Shown piece after piece: positions 43,217-56,478 of a stretch of 64,000 nucleotides of DNA. Every line of letters starts with the position of its first letter. The first letter of the stretch is position 1. The notes under the pieces were generated by a model. The model had not been told where the DNA came from, searched no databases, and worked only from the letters and a program-made list of their open reading frames with translations. Source of the stretch: Malus domestica (taxonomy: Eukaryota; Streptophyta; Magnoliopsida; Rosales; Rosaceae); the NCBI RefSeq assembly GCF_042453785.1, contig NC_091674.1:4642001-4706000 (forward strand), read 5' to 3'. A program made the translations under genes and the position numbers.

Positions 43217-45884
43217 TGAATCGGTTACCTAATTTGGGACCCCAAATTTTCTACTAGTGAATGTGTTGCAACCTTTCTTGATGGTCTCCAATAAGCTTGA
43301 AGCAAATACTCTAACAAATCACAAGATACTCATACTCATCTAGCCCTTGTGACAAAGCCGATGAATTCTGTCTATCGTGGAACTGTTTGTTTGTGTTGCT
43401 TCAAAGCCCAATTTGGATAATGATATTCAAGAGAAATTAGATTCTATTGTTGTGATTGATCCTTTAGTTTGTGATAATCCAAAACTCCTAGGTGGGTCTG
43501 ATTCTGCTCCCTCGCTCCCGTCGGTAGAGTCAAGCAACCTTTTTTTCTATCTTGGTATAGAAGGAACAATTTGACTCTGATCATGACTTGGCCAATACAG
43601 CGACTCTGGGCATCCCAATGACCTCATTGAATTCAAGGTAAAAATATTGATGCTTTGCCAATGTTCAGTTTATCTTATTCAAAGAAAAAAAAAACATAGA
43701 AATTTGGGAAAAAAAAAAAAAAACTCTTTGAAGGGTAAAGCTATAGATACCCAGGTCGACACGCCTATTGCCCCTATCTAATGATCAATATCGGGTGTTG
43801 GAACATTCATGGTCTAAATGGCCCCACTAAACATATGGAGGTTAGGAATTTGATTGCTTTTCATAAACTCGATCTTTTGTATCTTATGGAAACTAAGATT
43901 AATTCTGGAAATGTTGACGGTATCTCCAGTTCTTTTTCTGGATAGTGGATTTTGATCAATAACTATTGCAGCCATCATTATGGAAGAATTTGGGTTAGTT
44001 GGAACCCTTCAAAGCTTTCAATGTCCAAGTTGGAAGCTACTGATCAAGTAATACACAGTAACATCAAGCTTTTAGAACCTAGACTAGTTCTTTTTGCCTC
44101 CGTCATCTATGCCTCTAATGATGTTGTTATGAGGAGGAGTCTTTGGGTCTAATTTAGTTTCCTTTGCTAGTGCTTTTTCTAACTCCCCTTGGATTGTTTT
44201 AGGATATTTTAATATCACTAGAAGGTGTAATGAAACTGCTGGTGGTTCTCAACGCTTCACCAGTGTAATGGAAGATTTTGCTTCTTGCCTCTTCAACACT
44301 GAATTTGACAATCTCAATGCCACTGGAATTTTCTACTCTTGGAGCAACAAGCGAGATGATTCAGAGTGTATTTTGAGAAAATTGGATCGTGTTCTGGTGA
44401 ATGAAAGGTGGACTGAAACTCTGCCAAACTGCTCTGCTGAATTTTTTTTCCCGCTAGCATCTTTAATCATTATCCCATGATAGTCAACTTAGGGCTCCCT
44501 TTCTGAAACCGAAAATTTCCTTTTAAATTCTTTAACTTTATGGCTGACAGGGATGATTTTATTCCCACAATTTTTAATGTATGGTCTACTATAGTGCAGG
44601 GCTCTAAACAATTTCAGGTTTGCAAAAAACTCAAGCTCATTAAGCAACAGCTCAAGCGCCTCAACAAGGATCATGTTGGAAATGTCTATGATGTTGTTAT
44701 TAAGTCCAAGGCTGATTTAGATATGTGCCAAAGGCTTCTGGACTCTAACCCTTTTCACAACTCTTTGCGAGCACAAGAAAAAATCATTTATGATGCCTAT
44801 GTTTCGGTTTTGATTGTGGAGGAAATGTTCTTAAGGCAAAAATCTAGAGTTCAATGGCTAAAGGCAGGGGATAAAAATTCTTCATTTTTCTTCAAGTCTA
44901 TATCGAAGAACAGAAGTAAGAATCATTTAGTTTCTATTACTAAAGTTGATGGGTCTATTGTCAATTCAGAATAGGAAGTCAAGTAGGAAGCTATCAATTT
45001 CTTTCAATCCCTTGTCTCCCTACTTATTTGTCATTGCTATGGAGATATTGTCCCGTCGTATTAATGTTGAAGTTAGATACTCTCCTCTTTTTCGGTTTCA
45101 TTGGTATGTGAGAGAATTGGGTTAACTTACCTTTGCTTTGAGGATGATCTTCCTATGGTCTGCTTTGGGGATGAAGAGTCTGTTCGGGTTCTCTATCAAT
45201 CTCTATGTGATTTTCAATTGCTTTCAGGGGTTCGCGCTAGTGCCTCTAAGAGCCAAATTTTTATTGCTGGAATGAATGACATCTCTAAACATCAAATTTT
45301 GCAATTGTTTAGTATTCCCTTAGGATCTTTACTGGTTCGTTACTTAGGAGTTCCTCTAATCACTTCCAAGCTTAGGCTTTGTGATTGCTCTCCTTTAATT
45401 GACAAGACTAAAGCAAGGATTAAAAACTAGCAGAATAATGTTCTCTCTTTTGCTGGGAGATTGCAACTCATCCAATCTGTGTTTTCCAGTATCCAAGTTT
45501 TTTGGTGCTCACATCTAATCCACCCTAAAACGTGCCTTTTAGATGTTTAGAGAAGACTTCGCCCTTTCTTATGGTCTGGTACTTGCTTAGGGCGTTATGC
45601 AGCTAAAGTGTCTTGGTCTGACAATTTTCTCCCTAAGGCTGTGGGGGGCCTTGGCTTAAAGAGATTACAGTGTTAGAATAAAGCTCTTATGATCCGCCAT
45701 ATTTAGAGCTTAATTTCTAGTGCTTCTAATTTGTGTCTAATAGGGTGAAGGCTTATTTACTTCAAGGTAATTCTTTTTGGAATGCCCATTTTCCTTCCAT
45801 TTTCTCTTGGAATTGGAGGAAATTTCTTCATCTCTAAGGGCTAGTTAGACTCTTCTTCTTTCATGTCAATTGGTGATGGGCACT

Positions 45885-46435
45885 TGTGAGAACCCATACT
45901 TTTAAAATATAGAACATATGGTATTTTGAAACTACTATGATATTGTTTATTTCTTTTCCATATATATACTACATATTAGTTTTTGCATTTTGCTGTCAAC
46001 TTCTAGTCGATAGTTTCTTACAATTAGCAAGGTGTAGTCTTGCAATTGAAGTCTATCCCATTTTGCTTGGAGGTGTCCAACAATAAGATGGCTTCCTTCA
46101 TAGTCCAACATGCAGCACTTCATTTTCTTGACAGCTGTTATATTTACAATGAGGTGTGAGGTTTTGAGGGATTCCATTGACACCACCAGCTTCCACCATT
46201 GTTGGCAAAGCCACATGTGTTAATCCCAAGTCATCTACCTCATGCACAACGATACCTTGAAACCCATTTGTCAACTGGCCATTCGTCAGTTACATTTTTA
46301 TCCCTACATATAATAGATTTTACACTGTAGGGAGCTGACCCTTTCTACTATAAATAGAGGTTGCATTTCATTCTTTTATTCACCACTTTAGGAAACATAT
46401 GTTGGCTGCTAGGAAGCCATGCATGTATGTCCGTG

Positions 46436-46470
<35 letters not shown>

Positions 46471-46511
46471 ATTATATATGTTAGAGAGAGAAGAGAAGAC
46501 AAATAGAAGGA

Positions 46512-46556
<45 letters not shown>

Positions 46557-49335
46557 ATTATATATGTTAGAGAGAGAAGAGAAGACAAATAGAAGGAAGA
46601 GATTAAGAAATTAAATAGAATCAGAGATAAGGGTGCTGAAATATTCGTATTTATCTTCCTGCTTGGGATGTCAGCCTGCAGCAGGGAATCGATCCCAATG
46701 GTGGTGCACTCTTGTAATAGAGAGTTGGTGCAATGCTTTGGAGGTAGGGGAAATATGGCAAACCTTTACGGAGATTGGCTTTATTAAATTTCATGAAGCA
46801 TTATAATATTATTATCGATCTTGTTGGTTTGTTAATGTGATATGGGTTGCTAATTGGACAAATACTGCTCTTGCGTGTTTACTTGTTATTGGTTATGGAA
46901 TTATTGGTGAAATGCTATTGGTTGAGAATATACTATGGTATATGTGAATGATAAATGAAAGTATTTGTGAATCATTGTTATGCTCGTAAATTCGCTATTA
47001 TATATTTAATAATTCTCCTTGTTTACACCTTTGTTTTACTCTTCTGTATAGATTTTACATTATATTTGTGTTTTGTAGGTTGTAACAAGCAAAGAGTGCA
47101 AAAGGAGCTAAAAAAGGCTTTTACAATCCTATGTCATCAGCACAACCTATGCAAAGCAATCGAGTTCGTGGATTAAACTGTATTGACTCGGGAAGAACCA
47201 GGAGATGTACCATATATATTTGGAAAGCCAAGGATGTCTATTTTATGAAGAATTTTACGGTTCCTGAAGATCATTTTTCTAGAGGGAGTTATGGCAGTTT
47301 TAGTACATGAAGATCAGGCTACGCGCGAATACAAAATTTTCTACAAACGTGTATCAATGTGGCAAATTAAATGAAGATAAAAATTCCTATTTATTAGGAG
47401 TTTTAACCAGTTGGAAGAAGCTAAAAAGTCTGTAAGGAAATAAATAAGAAGACTAATAAGATAAGACTTTAAAGCCCATTGAATTAGAATTAAGAAAAGA
47501 AGGCTATTCAAGCCTTGGGCTATTACAAATGAAAGGGGGGTTTTTATCCCTCTTCAACGCAGCAGCAGGCAGGTCAGTGCAGAAAAAACAATTAGAAGAA
47601 AAAAAAAAAAAAAGTAGCCACCAAAGAGGAGGCAGGCATGACAGAAGAGAGAAAGAGGAAGGACCGGGGCACCATTCCGCAATTCATCATTGAAGAGTTT
47701 TTTCTTCTCCTTTTACTTTCTATTTTGTTTGTCTTTGTTGCCCATTTACATTATGAGTAACTAAATTTCATAGTTGGGACTTGGTTGAAGTACTAATCAT
47801 GTTTCCTTGAGTATTTTCGATACATTTTTTGTTACAAGACAATTTGTTGATGCTTTAGTGATTAATTCCAGTTTTAATTCCAATCTTATTGAGTTATTTT
47901 ATGATTGATCACCATATAATAGCCTTGTAATTGAGTTTGTTACATGGGTAAATTTGGATGATCGAGTCTTGTACCTATGCCAAGTAACAAAAGAACTAGT
48001 TACGGTTCTTGGAATTCATTATCACGGATAACCGTAATAGATACCATGTTCTGGGATTCATGTGTTTGTCGATTTCCATTGTATTATGCTTTCTCGGAGT
48101 GCAACTTAGTAGATACCATGCTAAATACTTCAGAATGAAAAGAGTTAGTGTAGACACCCATGCCTAATTCGTTGTTTAGGGAAATCAATAGCTTAAGGAG
48201 TAGATACCATGCCTTTAGGTTGACAAACGTAAAGCATCAAAAATCTGTTTTGTATCATCGTGTGTATCAGTTGCTTAGGCGAAAAAGGTTAGAGATGGAT
48301 ACCAAAGTCCTAACCATTCAAGCATTATTTTCAAAACCCTTATTGCCAATTACTTTTATTTGCCTACATTCTTTATATTTTGTTTTACTACTTAAACTTA
48401 AGACATCTCAAACTATTGGTTAAACCTTTATGTGCATATTTGCTAGTTTTTGTGAATTAATTAATTTAAATTGTTAGAAATCATGCTCTAGATACATATT
48501 AGTGCAATCCTCATGGGAATGATCTCGTACTTGCTTTCTATACTATGTGTTTGATCTTGTGCACTTGCGAGTTTAAACCGTGCGATTAGTAGCTTAATAT
48601 TTAGGTTGTTAAACGCATAACAATCATTCATAATTGGTCGTGTGGTTGGAGTTTTAGTGGTGAGAAGGAATTGGAAATGAGGGTAGTTGAAAAGGATCTT
48701 TTGTGTAGTTGAGCTAAACTTTTAGCAGGTATCAGGTCTTAGGCGAGCCCACAGTGCACAGATTTTTTAAGGGTAATTCGGGACTGGCGACAAAGGGTTT
48801 TGGCAAGATGACTAACAAAAGGGGAAATTGAGATGATTGAGTTACAGGGGGTTAATTGTATATTAGAACATTCGAACCACCACTGCAGAGGTAAAATGCA
48901 CGGTATGGGATGTGTAGGTCTGCGTATTTTACTATATGAATTAACGAGTAAAGATGAAGAGTATTGCATTTCATTCATGCATTGTTATCGATAATGATTT
49001 GGTACTTGATTACATGATTATAACACGTAATTTAGTATTGTCAATTTATTGTGGTAAGGTTATGTCCCTACTGAGCTGTTGAAGCTCACCCTTAATTTTT
49101 ATGCAGGTTTACTAACCAAAATGTCAAAAGGGTAGACCAAATGAAACAAAATAGATGTGAGGCTAGAATTTGTATTTATTTATTTAGCCTTGTAAAGAAT
49201 TATTGAGTTATTTTAAATAAGAAGATTTTTATTTTTCACTCCGTTAGTTCAGTTTTATTTTAATTAGTTAGCTTTTATCTCACGTTTCGGATTTGGAGTT
49301 ATTTTTCCTATTGACCCCGGGTCCGGGGCGTGACA
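45885..49335. mobile_element. 3.45-kb solo LTR inserted in the LINE
   Basis: Starts TGTGAGAACCCATAC and ends GGGTCCGGGGCGTGACA. It is flanked by GCACT (45880-45884) and GCGCT (49336-49340), a 5-bp duplication with one CG-to-CA change. Joining the flanks restores the LINE reading GDGRSTSLWFDNW. No gag or pol inside. TACTGAGCTGTTGAAGCTCACC near 49070 and the GGGGCGTGACA end are of the type seen in large plant gypsy LTRs. Confidence 0.75.
46437..46602 (+). repeat. Duplicated (GT)n microsatellite block
   Basis: Two GT runs (about 46439-46468 and 46515-46553) are each followed by the same phrase TACATTATATATGTTAGAGA, GAGAAGAGAAGACAAATAGA, AGGAAGAG. The unit of GT run plus phrase was duplicated in tandem. 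Confidence 0.85.
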
Positions 49336-50332
49336 GCGCTCCACCTCTTTATGGTTTGACAATTGGCACCTGCTCGGGCCCCTTACCCTTAGATATCCTT
49401 CTAGTATCATTGATGAATCAGGGCTCCAACCAAATTCTTTGGTTAGTGAGATTATTGATGAGAATCGTTCCGGATGGAGGTGGAATTTTTCTTCCTCTAA
49501 AGATTTATTGGAAATTCGAGTTTCTATGTTCCACCTTTCTCCGAACCAGTTTAGCGTGATTCTATTACTTAGATATTGTCACCCAATGGAAGCTACTATG
49601 CCTCATCTACATGGAATGTTATTAGGGAGTCTCATCCGAAAGTCTCATGAGCTAGTCTCTTGTGGTTTGGTAAGCATGTCCCAAGGCAGAGCTTCATTCT
49701 TTGGCTTGCTATAAGGGGTAAGTTATCTACTATGGATCGGGTGATGGTCTTTACCCCTCATGCTTCGCCTATTTGCTCTTTTTCTTGATTGATAATAAGT
49801 CTCACATTCACTTGTTCTTTGAGTGTCCGTATAGTGCTAATATTTGGTCTCATGTGCTTTCTAAGTGTGGTTGTGATCCTCCTCCTTTGGATTGACATGA
49901 GTTTATCACTGGGGCTGCTAATAATTGGACATGTAAGTCGTTGGATGTTAGCATTAAGAAGTTGTGCCTCCAAGCTGTTGTCTATGCTATTTGGAAAGAA
50001 AGGAATAATTGTAAGTTCAGAAATAAACACCTCCACTATATTGCTATCTTTGAAGCCATTATGAACTCTACACGCTTACGGTTATGTTCTTTGCATATTC
50101 TGGTTTTTACTACAAATGTACCTATTTTTCAAGAATGGAGAATTCCTATGTAGTTCTCATTTTGGTGCTAGTTGTTAGGTTTGGGTTGTTGCTATTTTTT
50201 AGAGCCTCTTGTTTTTGTTTTTTTTTTTGTTTTTTTGTTGTTTTAGCTTGGCCTTTGTTGCCATTGTTGTGTTGTAGTTTGTTGCTTCTTTTGGTTCTCT
50301 TTTAATATAATCATTCATCTACCCAAAAAAAA

Positions 50333-50689
50333 ATTATTGGGACCCCGAACCAAAAAAAAAAAAAAAAAAAAAAAACTATTGTGGAACAAACCCCCTAACA
50401 TATTGTTTGAATGAGGAAAAAAAACTTGGATTTAAGTCATAATTTATAAATTGACATGCACCAATTCCCTTGTTTGGATTCATAATCATAGAAATTTAGA
50501 ATTTCCTCATAAAAAAATTGAAATTTGGGACCACTAAATTCAAATTCTATGTAAATAGGTGTCATTTCTAAATTTCTGTGAATGAGAGTTTAAAAATAAC
50601 AAATTCAACATTAAATTCCATTGTTCTTTTAGGCTAACCAAACAAGAAATTTACAAATTCTAGAAAATAAAATTCATTGGTAATCTGCC
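50333..50689. other. AT-rich DNA, possible MITE host of the SINE
   Basis: Words such as AGAATTTCCTCAT and AAATTTACAAATTC appear in both orientations, suggesting a decayed inverted-repeat element. No boundary was fixed. Confidence 0.35.
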
Positions 50690-50697
50690 ACTTAGTA

Positions 50698-50863
50698 CTA
50701 CAGTCTAATGGTATTTCTCTTCACTTGTAAGTGAGAGGTCTTAGGTTCGATTCTTGCTAAAGATGAATCTGAGCCATATTATTGATAGTCCATTGTGAGG
50801 TCAAGTCTCATCCCCCTCCCTCTTAGTGCATATAATATTGTTTGTCCAAAAAAAAAAAAAAAA
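50698..50863 (+). mobile_element. SINE with 8-bp target duplication
   Basis: A pol III B box, GGTTCGATTC, lies near 50744, with an A-box-like CTAATGGTA upstream. The 3' part TTGTCC is followed by a 16-17 base A tail. ACTTAGTA flanks both sides (50690-50697 and 50864-50871). Length about 166 bp. The tidy duplication supports a recent insertion. Confidence 0.8.
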
Positions 50864-50976
50864 ACTTAGTAATCTTAAATTTTCTCATCAAAACAAAGTG
50901 TAATGTTCATGGAATCCTGGGGTAAATTTGTGATAAACCCTTTTTGACCAATTTTTGAAAAAAAAAATTATACTTA

Positions 50977-51242
50977 TGTTGTAGGCCTATTTGATTAAAC
51001 GATCTAGGGTTTAGAAAGAGATAGGGGTTCGGCAATATTGAGAGAGAAGAGAGATTGATTTAATTGTGAGATGTGTTTGATTCACTCTATTGTGCCTTTA
51101 TTTATAGTAGTAAGAAGGATAAAACATTTCCCTTTAGGATTATAATATTTAATAGGTAATCTAATCCTAATATGAATAGATACTTTCCCAGATTCCCTAG
51201 GATTTACACAATCACATTCCTATTCTAAATATGACTGCAACA
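50977..51242 (-). repeat. 3' LTR of Copia element 3
   Basis: Plus-strand ends are TGTTGTAGGCCTATTTGATT and ATGACTGCAACA, shared with the copy at 61615. Confidence 0.85.
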
Positions 51243-51699
51243 CTCCCCCTTAAGTGTGTAATACTCAACAAACCATCGCATCAGATCTTTAATAGATAAG
51301 ATAGAATATTTAATAAAGTCATCAACACAACGGGTGATCGCGAGTCTCAAATTTAAGTGAAGTATGCATTTGTAGTAAAACTTTCAAAACCTCGCTATGG
51401 TAAAACCTAAGGTATGAGGAAAACCCATAGACTAAGGAGAAAAGTGAGAAGTATGCATAATGTCTAAAACAAACGTCAAACTGGACAAAGGTAGTAAACT
51501 CAACGGAGTATGATCATCCCATGATGGGTGCCTTTTTAAAACCTCGTTAGGTAGCAAAAACCCGATGGGAAAAAATGCTCCTAATCGTAGGAAAAAGAGT
51601 ACATTAAGATCATGTGAGTGTGCTTCTAGATACTCCCCATGAGTTAGACATAACTTCTAAATAAGAGAACTACAAGTGATTCAACTCAAATAATTTACG

Positions 51700-54600
51700 C
51701 ATACCGATTCCTTGGACGAGCTTCTGAAATGTAGACTTGGGCAATGACTTGGTAAAGAGATCGGCTAGGTTGTCCTGGGAACGGATTTGCTTGACTTCAA
51801 TGTTCTGATGCTGCTGTTGCTAGTGTGAGTAAAAGAACTTCGGCGCTATGTGCCTGGTGTTGTCTCCCTTGATGTATCCCTTCTTCAGCTGCTCGATACA
51901 TGCTGCATTGTCTTCAAAGATTGTCGTAGGAAGGTCAATGACTGATGTAAGACCAATGGTGCTTCAAATATGTTCCATAACTGCTCTCAGCCAAAAGCAC
52001 TCACGCGATGCTTGCAAGAATCTCAACATGGTTAAACGAAGTCGCAACTAGTGTTTGCTTGGTAGACCTCTAAGATATAGCGGTGTCTCCAACAGTAAAG
52101 ACATAACTCGTTTGAGAATGTGCTTTATGTGGATCAGTTAGATATCCAGCATCTACGTAACCAACAGGGCGAGAATCAATCTGAAGGCCATAGGGGGCGG
52201 CAACACTTGGAGATTCAAGGGTATAGAACAAACCTAAATCCGTAATACCTTTGAGGTAGCGGAAAATGTTTTTAACACCATTCCAGTGCATGTGTGTAGG
52301 CGCATTGCTGTATCTAGCTAATAAATTCACAGCGAAGGAGATGTCGGGCCTAGTGCATTGAGCCAAGTACAATAAAGCCCCAATTGCACTTAGGTAAGGA
52401 ACTTCAGGTTCCAAGATCCTTCTTTGGATGGAAGGGATCTCGTTTAGCATTTACAGTTCGAACAACCATGGGTGTACTCGAAGGGTTCGCTTTATCCTCA
52501 TTAAAACGTCGCAACACCTTTTGGGTGTAGTTTGATTGATGTACTAGGATTCCATCCGAACAATGCTCAATCTCCAAGCTGAGACAGTATCGAGTTTTCC
52601 CAAGATCCTTCATCTTAAATTCCTATTTCAAGTGTGTAGCAATTTCCTCAAACTCTGTGGAAGTCCCAATGAGGTTCATGTCATCGACATAAACTGCAAC
52701 GATTTCAAATCTGGAATATAACTCTTTATGAACACGCATGGGCATAGTTTGTTGTTCACATAACCCTGACTTGTCAAATATTCACTCAGACGGTTATACC
52801 ACATCTGCTCGGATTGTTTTAATCCGTAGAGTGACATTCTCAACCTAATTGAGAGAGTGTTTCGTGGTTTAGAACTATTTGAACCAGTCAATGGAAGTTC
52901 TTCTGCAACTTTCATATAAATTCCGTATCTAAATCCCCATATAGATACGCGATTACCACATCCATAAGCTACATATTCAGTTTTTTAGAAACTACCAATG
53001 TGATTAGGTAGCGGAATGTTATAACGTCCATTACGGGGGAATACATCTCCTCATAATCAATCTTTGAGCACTGAGAGAAGCTTTGCACTACGAGGCGTGC
53101 TTTGTATCGTACTATTTCATTCTTCTCATTACGTTTCATCACTAAAACCCACTTGTAGCCAACGGGCTTCATGCGTAGTGGTGTAGGAACGATATGTCCA
53201 AATACCTTACGTTTCGTAAGCGAATCGAGTTCGACCTGGATTGCTTGTTATAAGTTTGACCAATCGGTTCTACGTCGGCATTCATCGACGGAATGTGGTT
53301 CAATGTTATCGATGAGCATGATGTCAGTAGCTACTAAGTACACGAATGCATCTTCGATCATCTCATTCCTATTCCAAACCTCATCCAATACTGTGTAATG
53401 GACTGAAATCTCACGATTCTCGGGAGGCCGGCATGTTTCATCTAAAGCATCACCGTAATCTAGAATAACCTCATGCGTTGGAACGGATGAGTGAGGAATG
53501 GTCGGATTCAAACTAGGGTCACTAGTTGGTGCCATTTTCCTCTTCTGGGGTTGTGAATCCTTTGAACCAATGGGTCTGCCACGCTTCAGGGTCGAAGCAA
53601 ATGATTGGCTAACTACCAATGTACCTTGCCGCGTGGAGGGTGCGGCTTCCCCATCTTCGAGGACGGTCTAGCCTTCCTAGACAGGTTGTTAACGTACACA
53701 AAGTACATGTATCCTTGCAGGTGTGTTTGCAGCGAGTATGTGTGATCTTGTCACATTTACTAAATCATTAAAAGCATCTGGCATGCTTTGAGTAATGCTC
53801 TGAAGATCTATTATTTCGACACACCTCAATTCAGACTGGTAGTGCGGGGATTTAAGTGAGACTTAGTGGGAGCATACCACGACAATTCGCGGCATTCTAT
53901 GGGAATGTTAGCATGCTTATCTCCCTCTAACGATGGGAAAATTGTCTCATCAAAGTGACAATCCATAAAACATGTGGTAAAGAGATCTTCTGTCAATGGT
54001 TCTAAGTAACGAACAATTGATGGTGAATCATAACCAATATAGATTCCCATTTTTCTCTGAGGACCCATTTTGGTACGTAGAGGCGGCACTCTTGGCACAT
54101 AAACGGCGCACCCAAACACCCGTAAATGCCAGACGTCAGGCTCGTATCCAATGATCAACTGTAACGGTGAATGTGGTTGGGTAGCGGTGGGCCTCAGGCG
54201 GACCAACATAGCTACGTGCAATATTGCATAGCCCTAGGCATATACCGGCAGTTTGGTTCTCATAACCAAAGTCCGAGCTATCAATTGAAGACGCTTTATG
54301 AAAGCTTCTGCCATGCCATTTTAGGTGTGAACACGGGGCACATGATGTTCCACATTAATTCCTACTAACATGCAATAATCGTCAAAAGTCTGTGACGTAA
54401 ACTCTCCAGCGTTATCCAATTGAATCGACTTGATCGGATAATTAGGGTGGTGAGCCCTTAGCTTAATGATTTGAGCTAGGAGTTTAACAAACGTGGCGTT
54501 GCGTGTGGACAACAAGCAAACATGTAACCATCTTGTCGATACGTCAACCAACACCATAAAATATTTAAATAGTCTGCAGGTTGGTTGGATTGGTCCACAA

Positions 54601-56478
54601 ATGTCCCCTTGAATCCTATGAAGAAATTTATGAAGGTCATGAATAATCTTTGTATATGAGGGTTGAGTATTCAACTTCCCTAAAGAACACGCTTTGTATG
54701 GTGGAGTCCAACATAGGGATGTAACTTATGCCCGTGTGAAGATTTGAGGATACGGCGCATCATGTCACGTCCAGGATGTCTCAAACGATCATGCCAAAGT
54801 AACAAAGTGTCTAGGAACTTAGGCATAGGGCCGACCACACTATGGGCTTTTATGCCGCGAATGGTTATGATGTACAACCCATTCGACAAGCGTTCCAACT
54901 TCTCGTGAATATGCTTCTGGCCATATTCATACGAAGTGATACAAAAAAATTCAGAACCATGATCTTCAGTGGTTTCAAGATGATATTTATTATCTCGAAT
55001 ATCTCTAAAACTCAGCAACGTTCTTCCAGAACGTGGAGAATAGAGTGCCTCCTTAATGGTCAGAATTGTACCATTAGACAACATGATACGTGCCTTTCCG
55101 TATCCTTCAATCAGGTTGGATGGGCCTGAGAGAGTTGTCAAATGAGCTTTCTTGGGTATTAAGTTAGTAAAATAGTGTCGTTCACGCAAGATGGTATGCG
55201 TGGTTGCATAATCTGTCAAACAACTAACTTCCCCACTAGAAATACCTAGAAATAAATTGATTGAATTTGTCACATGTATAAATATAAGTCCATTCATTCA
55301 ATTAAGCAATTCAAGAAAATAATATCCATTCAAATAACAATTCATAATTCAAAACAAACCAAAACCAAACAAATTATTCCAAATACATAGTAAAATTGTT
55401 CAAAATTAAACCATAAACCTAGCAATATAGGGGGTAGGGTTGGCCACTCCTAGTGGCTAAACACCCTAAAAACATGTCTAATTTATTTATCCATAAATGT
55501 TGACGCCTCCTGGAAATCTGATATCTCCATTGATGTAGTTGCATCTTCCGGATGATTCACATGTGTAAAGTTAGACTCACGACGAGAATGATATTTGGCA
55601 AAAGCATCAGGGGAAGCTCGGCATACGCGTGACCAATGATCCTTTGATCCACAGCAATAGCACATGGCCAGTTCAATAAAAGCAGCCTGAACAGGAACTT
55701 TGCCCTTGTTCTTGAAGTTTAGGACCTTAGGGGCGAGTGGTGGACGTTGATGGGTCACATTTCTTCCCTTAGGTGCGGCACTCTATTGACCTTGGGCCCG
55801 TGGTTGGGCTTGCCGCCCATTGCCACGGCCACGACGATTCTTTCGTCATTTATGACTGCTAGAATAGGTCGCATGTGCTTCAGGCACGGCGTTCGAGCCA
55901 GTGAGTCGAGCTTGATTATTCATCAAAAGTTGGTTCTACTTTTCAGCGACAAGAAAAATAGAGATCAAATCAGAAAACTTGGTGAATTTCTGTGCACTAT
56001 ATTGTTGCTGCAGGACAATATTGGTGGCATAGAAGGTCGAACGGGTCTTCTCCAAGAGATCTGATTCGGTTAGTTCCACTTTACAGAATTTCAACATATA
56101 ACGGATTCTACAAACTTCAGAGTTGTATTCATTCACGGACTTAAAGTCCTAGAAGCGAAGATGCTGCCAGTCGTGTCTTGCTTCAAGCAAGTATATGTCT
56201 TTTTGGTGATCGAAACGGTCACCCAGAGCAAGCCAAAGGGTGCGTAGGTCCTCCTCATCGAGATACTTAGTCTGCAGTGCATCATGAATATGTCTTTGGA
56301 TGAAGATCATTGTAGTAGCCTTCTGAGCTTCGTCAACAGGTTTGTCGGCGATAGGTGCCTCAATAGTGGCTCTAATACCCTTTGCAGTGAGATGAAGCTT
56401 CACGTCTTGAACCCACTTCAGATAGTTTCTTCCAGAGACTTCTAGAGCGGAGAAATCGAGCTTGTTCAAGTTCGACAT
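51700..56478 (-). pseudogene. Gag-Pol remnant of Copia element 3
   Basis: Gag starts at ATG 56478 (MSNLNKLDFSALEVSGRNYL) and continues EARHDWQHLRF, stop, DFKSVNEYNSEVC. The zinc knuckle is CYCCGSKDHWSRVC (about 55655-55610). The protease relic CLTDYATTHTIL (about 55225) has tyrosine after the catalytic aspartate. Integrase reads GDICGPIQPT and IQLDNAGEFTSQ, then GIYIGYDSPSIVRYLEPLT. Reverse transcriptase has GYKWVLVMKRNEKNEIVRYK, SLYGLKQSEQMWYNRLSEYL and AVYVDDMNLIG (about 52700-52670). RNase H follows with ARYSNAPTHMHWNG and FEDNAACIEQLKKGY, ending near the 3' LTR with DLFTKSLPKSTFQKLV. More than ten stops or shifts are spread along it. Confidence 0.8.

Larger units (their letters stand above)
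43377..50332 (+). mobile_element. L1-type LINE, plus strand, decayed and interrupted
   Basis: An ORF1 remnant lies at 43377-43574. The endonuclease domain starts near 43780 with WNIHGLNGPTKHMEVRNLI and LLYLMETKIN. A linker with VQWLKAGDKNSSFFFKSISK (about 44850) follows. Reverse transcriptase is reduced to its later part near 45101-45430 (LCFEDDLPMVCFG, where FADD is usual, and VRYLGVPLITSK) and GLGLKRLQC. The element is cut at 45884 by a 3.45-kb solo LTR and resumes at 49341 with SLWFDNWHLLGPL, then a zinc-binding region (HLFFECPYSANIWSHVL) and AIWKERNNCKFRNK. It ends in an A-rich tail near 50332. Numerous stops and an internal deletion before 45000 show it is dead. Confidence 0.75.

Noticed and set aside
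46361..46570. ORF with Cys-Val repeats
   Set aside because: Artefact of the GT microsatellites in the solo LTR.
42313..50332. Twin-priming inversion of a single LINE
   Set aside because: The minus fragment contains 3' domains that the plus element also has, so they are two copies.
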